Source: Lasiodiplodia sp. COLG20 (Eukaryota; Ascomycota; Dothideomycetes; Botryosphaeriales; Botryosphaeriaceae). From it: 64,000 bases of DNA. Position numbers and translations under genes: made by a program. Where the stretch lies: the NCBI GenBank assembly GCA_009801085.1, contig VNWV01000001.1, positions 7,564,001 through 7,628,000 on the forward strand, in the 5' to 3' direction. A model generated the notes under the pieces. The model saw nothing but the letters and a program-made list of their open reading frames with translations, was not told the origin of the DNA and made no database searches. The number at the start of each line of letters is the position of its first letter. The first letter of the stretch is position 1. Below, one piece after another: positions 56,084 to 64,000 of this stretch.

Positions 56084-58359
56084 ATGGATCGCCAGAGCAC
56101 GTACACACTCAGCCTGGGCCTGCCTGGCTCGGATCGCGACGAAACTGAGAAGACCAATTCTCAAATCCAGCAGCTGCTGGTCAATTTCGTCCTTGATTTC
56201 CACATCGACAACGTCTTCATCTACAGGTGCGCTCAGCTCTTGCCTCGCACTCCCTACATTACTGACCCTCTGCAGAGATCAAATTCGCGAGAATGCACTG
56301 ATCAAGCAGTACTACTGCGACATTGACATCGCCCACCTCATCTCCTACAACGAAGAGCTGGCCCACAAGCTCACCACTGCTCCCGCCGACCTCATTCCTC
56401 TCTTCGAAACCGCCCTCAAGACTTGTACCCAGCGCATCGTCTACCCTTCGCAGAAGAATATCAATCTTCCCCAGCACCAGCTCCTCCTACATTCCTCCGC
56501 CTCCCGAATTTCCATCCGCGATCTCAACGCCACCAATGTCTCCCACCTTGTGAGGATACCAGGCATTGTCATCGGCGCCTCCACCCTGACCTCGAAAGCG
56601 ACCACGCTTCACATACAATGCCGCAACTGCCAACATTCGCAGACCCTGCCAGTAACGAGTGGCTTCGCCGGCGTTTCGCTGCCACGCACCTGCGCCAGAG
56701 AAAGGACCGAGGGTGACACAGCCGACAAGTGCCCGCTGGATCCCTACTTCGTCGTCCACGAGAAGTGTGCCTTCATCGACCAACAAGTCCTGAAGCTTCA
56801 GGAAGCTCCGGACCAGGTCCCGGTTGGAGAACTGCCTCGCCACATCTTGGTCTCGGCCGATCGGTACCTGTGCAACAGAGTCGTGCCCGGCTCGCAATGC
56901 ACCGTCATGGGCGTGTTCTCAATCTACCAGAACAAAGGCGGCAAGGGTAACACTGCCGTTGCTATCCGCAACCCCTACCTCCGGGCCGTCGGCATCCAAT
57001 CGGACGTCGATCACACCATGAAAGGCAACGCTACCTTTACGGAAGAGGAAGAGCAGGAATTCCTGGAGATGAGCAGGAGACCGGACCTCTACCAGGTTCT
57101 CGCAGACTGCATTGCGCCCTCGATCTACGGCAATGCGGATATCAAAAAGGCAATTGCATGTCTCCTCTTTGGTGGCTCGAAGAAGATTCTGCCCGACGGC
57201 ATGAAACTGAGAGGCGATATCAACGTTCTTCTTCTCGGTGACCCAGGTACTGCCAAATCACAACTGTTGAAGTTCGTCCAGAAGGTCGCGCCGATTGCGA
57301 TTTACACCTCTGGCAAGGGTTCTTCTGCGGCCGGTTTGACGGCCTCGGTCCAGCGTGATCACAATACACGCGAGTTTTACCTGGAAGGCGGTGCAATGGT
57401 TCTGGCGGACGGTGGTGTCGTTTGTATTGATGAGTTTGACAAGATGCGCGACGAGGATCGTGTGGCAATCCACGAGGCCATGGAGCAGCAGACGATCTCC
57501 ATTGCCAAAGCAGGCATCACTACTATCCTGAATGCTAGGACCTCGGTCCTTGCAGCTGCGAACCCTATCTTCGGACGGTATGATGACTTGAAGACCCCAG
57601 GCGAAAACATCGACTTCCAGACCACTATCTTGTCACGTTTCGACATGATTTTCATCGTCCGCGATGAGCATGAGCGTGGCCGCGATGAGACAATAGCCAA
57701 GCACGTCATGGGCATCCACATGGGTGGCCGTAGTGTTGAGGAGCAGGTGCAAGTTGAGATCCCAGACGATAAAATGAAGCGCTACATCAGCTATTGCAAG
57801 CAGTAAGTATCCCAGCCCCGTTTCAAGAAGGCTGTTTCTAACCTTTTTTTTTTTTTTTTTTTTCAGAAAATGCGCACCTCGCCTCTCTGCTGAGGCCGCC
57901 GAAAAGCTCTCTTCGCACTTCGTCAGCATTCGCCGTCAAGTCCATGCTGCTGAGATGACTGCCAATGCCCGGTCATCCATTCCCATCACCGTGCGTCAGC
58001 TCGAGGCTATTGTTCGTATAACAGAGTCTTTGGCGAAGATGACGCTCTCGCCGATCGCCACCGAGGCGCACGTTGACGAGGCGATCCGTCTCTTCCTGGC
58101 TAGTACTATGGACGCCGTGACTCAGGGCGAGGGTCAAGGCAGCCGGGAACTCATGGAAGAAGTTAACAAGGTTGAGGAGGAGCTCAGGAGACGTCTGCCC
58201 ATTGGCTGGACCACCAGTCTAGCGACGCTCAAGCGAGAATTTGTGGACGCAAAGGGTTACAGCGAACAGGCGCTCAACAGAGCACTGATTGTCATGCAAC
58301 GGAGGGAAACAGTGCAGATCCGACACGGTGGAGCCCAGGTGCATCGGAGTGGTGTCTGA
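56084..58359 (+). CDS. MCM5: DNA replication licensing factor Mcm5
   Basis: Three exons (56084-56226, 56276-57802, 57867-58359) give 720 residues. The N-terminal domain carries a zinc-binding cluster starting CRNC and later cysteines. The AAA+ core has Walker [12 protein letters not shown] (from about 369), Walker [11 protein letters not shown] (D433 E434) and the arginine-finger motif [28 protein letters not shown] is diagnostic for MCM proteins. [18 protein letters not shown] and the C-terminal winged-helix region fit Mcm5 rather than the other subunits. It forms the Mcm2-7 helicase, loaded at origins in G1. The second intron has a 20-base T run next to its acceptor. Two MCB boxes upstream indicate G1/S control. 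Confidence 0.96.
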
Positions 58360-58617
58360 TGAACGGCTGTCCAGTGCGTCGGGTCCGTTCGCAGTTGATG
58401 TCATTTTTTCGCAAGGGAACGGGCGTTTTGCAATGTGTTGTTCATGAACAATTGGGTTGGCCAGGGAAAACAATGACGGCTTCAGTTAGAATACCACGTT
58501 TGTTTTTGACACGGGGATAGTTTCAAAGTCCGCCAGGACTGCGCATAGATAGGAAAATTTTCTTCACGGACACGTCAACGGGTACGTAGGACGCAGGTGC
58601 CGAGGATTAAGCTTCGA

Positions 58618-59016
58618 TCAGCACCGGCACTTGAGGCAAATGTTTTGGTCGGTGCGCCGGAGGCTCGCTCCGCAGCCTCGATTAGTGTTGTACAGCGGGT
58701 TGTAAAAGTTTTTGTCTTTGCATGTGCCGCAACAAATACGGCCGTCCCTGCATGCAGCACATGTCAGAAGTGATTCTAAATTTGTGTGTGGTCTTCAATG
58801 AACTACGTAAGCAAGGTGCAGTATCACCATATCTCTGACGAGGGCCAGACTACTTTGTACTGGCTGTAAAGGTTGTGGTGCCAGGGAAAAAAAAAAATGT
58901 TGACCCTAGGCAACCGAGCCCCATCTTTATCGGAGATCCTATATGCAGTGATTCTTGGCTGGCGCACAAACTTGAGTCGTGGGTAGCCTATAAGAGAGCG
59001 GATATTCCGATGGCAT
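58618..59016 (-). CDS. 68-residue cysteine-rich protein, three exons, unknown function
   Basis: The exons are 59016-58972, 58859-58828 and 58747-58618 on the minus strand. Together they make 207 bases, an exact multiple of three with the stop, and all junctions are GT-AG. Exon 1 encodes MPSEYPLSYRLPTTQ. Exon 2 encodes YKVVWPSSEI plus part of a Trp codon. Exon 3 begins DGRICCGTCKDKNFYNPLYN and ends NICLKCRC. Seven cysteines lie in the last 40 residues (CC, C, C, then C-x2-C-x-C), a pattern suited to metal binding or a small disulfide fold. There is no signal peptide, so a cytosolic or nuclear zinc-binding role is more likely than secretion. The gene is convergent with MCM5. It was found only by joining short exons and has no recognised family. 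Confidence 0.55.
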
Positions 59017-60024
59017 CGTGGGCTGATAGCGCGTTGAGTGTTGGCACAGTCACCGCCTTCTCACCGCGTCCCACAGAAAGCAAATCGTGTTGAGCACACT
59101 GCAGGAGACGCGGCCAGGCGCGGAGAGGAGGTGTGCGGCGTTGCGCCCCGAGCACGGTTTGGTGCAGGTGTGGCGAGGGTGGGAGCGCGTTCAGATATTG
59201 CGCGCAGTGCTTGAGTGTTGAGAGGCGGCCGCCAGCATCGGCCCGGTTTGCCCATGGGCGATTACGAGTACCCCACACTTCCAGCTTGGGCGAGGTGGAG
59301 AAGCTCCCGCCCACGGGCCCGGCGCCCTCGATCTGCGCGCTCATTGCCCGGCCGTCTCCTTCCATTCCGGATGGCATCTCACGATCATTGGCGTGATGAC
59401 GGCGCAACGGCATGCCGCTCTGAAAAGCGTTTTCGCACAGAGTTCGCGGCTCCTCCGCCGCCAAGGATGCGGGCACAGACAAGCGGAGGCTAGGCCGCAC
59501 TGAGCACATTGAGGCGCCCGACCGGGGCACCAGTTCGAAGAGCTGGCACCTCGAAGCTCCACCTGCTGCCACATCAGAGCGAGCGCCGCAAGCTAAGACG
59601 GGCTTCCTCGATTGTAGCAAGGCGGCGGCGGCGCCCGCAGCTATGACGGGTTTAGGTCGAGCGCGTGCGGCTTGTGACCTCTCACCCGATGCCTCTGACG
59701 TCGCGTCGCAAGGGTAGCTGGTAGCGAGCGAGCTCTTCCCCCAGCCTCTGCAGACCGTCATCTCCAACTTGCTTCCGTCACCTGTCTTTCTCCTCTCCAT
59801 CCGAGCCGTTGTGCGCTTCCTTCACGCGCAGCTCGACGCCGCCCGACGTAACTTCAGCTCCCAATCTCGGCTATACGAGACGCTGCCCGGGGACAAACTT
59901 CTTCGCGCATTCCACGCGCGGCCAGCCTCTCGACTTCCCCATCCATTAGGCCTGCGCTTCCATCGCGCCAATCGCCCAATTGATTTTTGCAGCGCCGTCT
60001 TCCCTCTCCACCAACACCGTCGCA
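59017..60024. other. 1-kb divergent promoter region
   Basis: This lies between the start of the small cysteine-rich gene (-) and glycogen synthase (+). It is GC-rich with long meaningless frames on both strands. The last 250 bases are pyrimidine-rich, a probable leader of the glycogen synthase transcript. Confidence 0.5.
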
Positions 60025-62312
60025 ATGGCCGAAACGCGAGACGTTACCAACCACGTCCTGTTCGAGGTCGCCACAGAGGTCGCCAATCGAGGTAAGAAGC
60101 TTGGCTGTGCGCATTTGGCTCGTCTGACGCTGAAACAGTTGGCGGTATCTACTCGGTCCTCAAGTCCAAGGCCCAGGTCACGACAGCAGAATATGGCGCC
60201 GCCTACACGCTCCTCGGTCCTCTCAATCGCGCTTCGGCCGCCGTCGAGGTTGAAGAATTGGAGCCCAAGGACCCGGCCCTAGCCCAAACTATAAAGAACA
60301 TGAACGACCGCGGCGTTCAAACACTCTATGGTCGCTGGCTGATTGATGGCGCCCCGCGAGTCCTGCTCTTCGACACCGGCACTGCTTACCAGTTCCTCGA
60401 CGAGTGGAAGGGTGACCTCTGGTCCGTTGCCGGCATCCCGTCGCCACCGGGCGACCACGAGACGAACGAGGCCATCGTCTTCGGCTATCTGATCGCATGG
60501 TTCCTGGGAGAGGTGAACACGCCCTTTGAATCGCACAAAAATCACGTTAACGTCTCCCCAGTATGTCTTCCACGAAAAGAAGCGCGCCGTCGTTGCCCAA
60601 TTCCACGAGTGGCTCGCCGGTGTGGCTCTTCCTCTCTGCAAGAAGAGGCGCATCGATGTCACTACCATTTTCACCACGCACGCGACCCTCCTCGGCCGGT
60701 ATCTGTGCGCCGGATCGGTCGATTTCTACAACAACCTGCAATACTTTGATGTGGATGCGGAAGCAGGCAAGCGCGGCATCTACCACAGATACTGCATTGA
60801 GAGGGGTGCGGCGCATTCGGCCGACGTCTTTACCACCGTTTCGCACATCACCGCTTACGAGAGCGAGCATCTCCTGAAGCGCAAGCCGGACGGAGTGCTG
60901 CCCAACGGTCTCAACGTCAAAAAGTTTTCGGCCACGCACGAGTTCCAGAACTTGCACCAGCAGGCGAAAATAAAGATCAATGACTTCGTCCGCGGCCACT
61001 TCTATGGACACAACGATTTCGACCCGGAGAATACTCTTTACTTCTTCACTGCTGGTCGCTACGAGTACCGGAACAAGGGTGTGGACATGTTCATCGAGTC
61101 GCTGGCCCGCCTGAATCACCGCATGAAGAGCGCCAATTCGACCATGACTGTCGTGGCTTTTGTCATTATGCCTGCCCAGACGCAGTCATTGACGGTAGAG
61201 GCTCTCAAGGGTCAGGCCGTCATCAAGTCTCTGCACGACACGATTGACGTGATCTCTAAGAACGTTGGGAAGAAGCTGTTCGAGAGATCGCTTGCTTGGC
61301 ACGAAGGCATGGAGCTTCCCGAGGACAAAGAGCTCATCACGCCGGCAGACAAGATCATGCTTCGCCGGCGGTTGTTTGCCATGAAGCGTCACACTCTGCC
61401 GCCGATTGTCACGCACAACATGGTCAACGACCACGATGATCCAATTCTCAACCAGATTCGCCGGTGTCAACTCTTCAACCACCCGACAGATAGGGTAAAG
61501 ATCGTATTCCATCCCGAATTCCTGAACTCCGCAAATCCCGTGCTGCCCATGGATTATGACGATTTCGTGCGTGGTACGCATCTCGGTATTTTCTCGTCTT
61601 ACTACGAGCCGTGGGGTTATACGCCTGCAGAGTGCACGGTCATGGGAGTTCCGAGTATCACGACGAATTTGTCTGGATTCGGCTGTTACATGGAGGAGCT
61701 GATCGAGAATGCCCAAGACTACGGCATCTACATCGTTGACAGGCGGATGAAGGGCGTCGATGACTCGGTCAACCAGCTATCAGACTACATGTTTGAGTTC
61801 ACCAAGAAGAGCAAACGTCAGCGTATCAACCAGCGCAACAGGACAGAGAGACTCAGCGATTTGCTTGACTGGAAGAGGATGGGTATGGAGTACGTCAAGG
61901 CCCGCCAACTGGCTTTGCGCAGAGGTGAGTCGAATTTGCGGACACGATGCGGAAACATCTTATTGACGTTTGATAGCCTACCCCGACGCCTTCGATGGTG
62001 GTGACGAGCCGGACTTCTTCGGCAACGCTGAAGTCAAGATTTCACGCCCGCTCTCGGAGCCCGGGTCCCCCAGAGATCGATCGGGTATGATGACACCTGG
62101 CGATTTTGCTTCGCTGCAGGAGGGCCGCGAAGGGTTGAGCACGGAGGATTATATCGCCTGGAGACTACCGTAAGTGATGATCTTCTCGACATATTGGATG
62201 GGACAAGGCTGACTGGAAAAACAGTGAGGAGGAAGAGCCGGAAGACTACCCATTCCCGCTGACGTTGAAGACGAAGAAGTCATCGGATTCTCCCGCGCTC
62301 AATGGCTCGTAG
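60025..62312 (+). CDS. GSY1: glycogen synthase (UDP-glucose, GT3 family)
   Basis: Five exons (60025-60091, 60139-60512, 60562-61924, 61977-62169, 62225-62312) give 694 residues. Motifs of fungal/animal glycogen synthase include [20 protein letters not shown] at the N-terminus (UDP-glucose-binding GGIYSVL), [34 protein letters not shown], and the C-terminal catalytic [20 protein letters not shown]. The Arg-rich regulatory helix ([20 protein letters not shown]) that binds glucose-6-phosphate is intact. The C-terminal tail has [15 protein letters not shown], where kinase sites are expected from yeast Gsy2. The enzyme extends glycogen chains in the cytosol. The first intron splits the GGIYS motif region. 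Yeast has GSY1 and GSY2, whereas filamentous fungi usually have one copy. Confidence 0.96.
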
Positions 62313-64000
62313 CAACCGGGCTCTCTCGAGCGCGAGCCGCCAGTTGAAGAGAGCGTCTATGCGACCCGAACCGACCCGTGACCCCCACCGATCGGCATAT
62401 AATGGTGGGGCTTTTCGGATTTGTGTTTTCCAGCGTCAAGACAACTGCAGCTGTACATGCATTGCTTTCTACATGTTTCTGTACTCTAGGCTCGATCGTT
62501 TATTTCCCGAATTGTTATCATGCAGAAGGTCTAGATCCTTCAAATTTTCCGGTGCCCACCGCCATGTCAGCGGCACAAAGATCTTGGGGGTTGGAACGCT
62601 GCGGCGGTGACTGTAATCAAACCGACCCAATGGTAGGGAAAAGTGGTCGGTGGTGTAGGGACCCACTTGGAGGTGGGCTCACCTCTCTGCTTCCCCGCAG
62701 AGCGTGTGTGCCGAAGACGCTCGCGTGCAGCGTGCTTTCGTCAAGCTCATGCGCATGTGCAGCCGATGCAAGCGCGATTAAATCAGCGAGCCGCGTGGCG
62801 GCCTTGCATGCTGTCGGGGTCGTGTGAGAGAACGCCTGGGGTCTGGGGATCACTGACAAGCTCTCCGATCCTTAAACATGAGTTTAGCGCAAGGCGGAGC
62901 ATTGTGCGGGCTTTTCCGCCAAGGCGCCCGTGCCGACGGCAGGGCGGCCGTCCGCTACGGCTGCAGTCGGGAGACGGTTAGCAGGTAGCGGACGTTGTTG
63001 TATGTAACTTGGCTGGGCGCACGCAATTGGCCACCTTAAGTCAGCCAATAGAACGTTGCCAGCGGACAAAAGGATTGTACAATAGCTACAAGACGGCCCG
63101 TTATTGTAGAGCACGATGGATGTAGGTGAACGCATGAGGCCAGCGGTGAACAGGACCGTCGACACAAGCGGGCGCAGCACAGTAGATTGTCAACGAGATT
63201 GACCGGTCCAATGAGGTATTTTCCACCTCGTCACTACGTGGATAGTTGAAGCTCACGCCTGGGTGTATTTATTGAATATCAACTCTACCTATATCTTGGT
63301 GTTTGCTTACACAGTAGGTTCTCGGAGGGTTTGGATGGGCAATATGCGACTCTGACCCACATCAGCAACCGAGCATGCGAAACGGAAGTGAGCTTTGGCA
63401 AGGGCCGATCTCCATGAGGTCAATTCGCCGTGATAAACGAGAGGCTGACTCGCTTCAAACGTGGCTGATTGCCGATCATAAAGCGCAAAGTGAGATGGAT
63501 CTTGCGCGTGCCAAACGTCTGTGGCGCTGGGGGGTCCGAAAAAGGATAAGTGATGGACGTAAAGCCCTAGCCTCAGCTGGAGGACATGACGACGGAGTCC
63601 GCGGTACTGCAATCTGCTCTTCCGCGATTGGGCCGGGGCTCGCCCGAAAGCGTGGGGGACTGTGGCGTGCTGCTGGGGTGCATGGTGTGAGAGGGCTCCC
63701 CGCGTGTGGTGGTTTCGGGGGGCTGCAGAGCGGCCGGCATCGCAGCTCTACAGAGAATCGGGTCGAAACAACGGCTGCGCAGCTGCGGCACTGCGGGAAG
63801 GCGCACTGAGTCGCCGGCCGCGCTTGGCAACTTGGCAGTGCTTCCCTTTTCCTGAGCCCTGCGTCACGCAGCGCCCGGAGCACCCACCGCCCTCTCATCC
63901 CGACATTATCATTGCCTATTTCTTGACCCGCGCTGAGGAGAGACCCGGCCACTCAGCTTGCGCTTCCGCTCCTACGCACCTACTTTTCCTCACGCCGCGA
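62313..64000. other. 1.7-kb region without a supported gene
   Basis: After the glycogen synthase stop, open frames of up to 158 codons occur on both strands with no domain or credible splicing. Near 63,237 the sequence GGATAGTTGAAGCTCACGCC resembles an arm of the inverted-repeat element family and is followed by GGGTGTATTTATTG; it is probably a decayed copy. The last 200 bases are C/T-rich and may be the promoter or leader of a gene beyond the right edge. Confidence 0.45.

Noticed and set aside
58988..59800. 270-codon minus-strand frame upstream of glycogen synthase
   Set aside because: No domain, strongly biased composition, and its end overlaps the first exon of the better supported small cysteine-rich gene in another phase.
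63375..63952. Overlapping 144- and 158-codon frames near the right edge
   Set aside because: Frames on both strands cover the same bases without domain, signal peptide or splice sites; probably promoter sequence of a gene outside the window.

Overview
The window is nuclear DNA from a filamentous ascomycete (Pezizomycotina; Dothideomycetes is a guess from protein flavour only). Evidence: genes lie on both strands without operons. Most are split by short GT-AG introns of about 46-112 nt, often with CTAAC-type branch sites. Several families are fungal: a fungal-type rhodopsin-domain membrane protein, a CFEM-like secreted protein, a DUF1996-WSC wall protein, a PSI-domain membrane protein, URC4, an Nrp1-like RNA-binding protein and a PHO-4-type phosphate permease. 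No tRNA, rRNA, CRISPR array or autonomous transposon was recognised. All gene models were built by reading splice sites by eye and checking that exon phases join.

Layout. 1-3.5 kb: no confident gene, two minisatellites and a possible 3' gene fragment. 3.5-8.9 kb: rhodopsin-domain protein (+), phospholipase D-like enzyme with both HKD motifs (+), CFEM-like GPI protein (-). 8.9-12.0 kb: gene-poor gap. 12.0-15.5 kb: Gtr1/RagA-type GTPase (-) and URC4/DUF1688 (-). 16.9-24.9 kb: UBA-TPR-J auxilin-like protein, PQ-loop transporter, methylenetetrahydrofolate reductase and a small mitochondrial membrane protein (all +). 25.1-29.9 kb: glutathione S-transferase, PSI-domain membrane protein and DUF1996-WSC protein (all -). 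31.6-34.3 kb: Cfd1 (+) and an unknown gene (+) bracketed by two MITEs. 35.5-43.3 kb: unknown protein, Vps54 and F-box/LRR protein (all -). 45.0-55.6 kb: Nrp1-like protein, coiled-coil protein, phosphate permease, 2-oxoglutarate oxygenase and a low-complexity unknown (all +). 55.7-62.3 kb: a MITE, paired MCB sites, MCM5 (+), a tiny three-exon cysteine-rich gene (-) and glycogen synthase (+). 62.3-64 kb: no gene.

Most genes are unrelated housekeeping functions: nutrient signalling, pyrimidine catabolism, vesicle traffic, folate metabolism, Fe-S assembly, DNA replication and glycogen synthesis. There is no sign of a biosynthetic cluster. The most distinctive non-genic content is a short inverted-repeat element family with TA-bounded ends and a strong internal palindrome around TATCGTCCGGA. 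It has three recognisable copies and several eroded relics. One copy sits directly upstream of the MCM5 promoter, and two flank the unknown gene at 33.2-34.3 kb. The second notable find is the 68-residue cysteine-rich gene at 58.6-59.0 kb, whose exons are too short for ordinary ORF calling.
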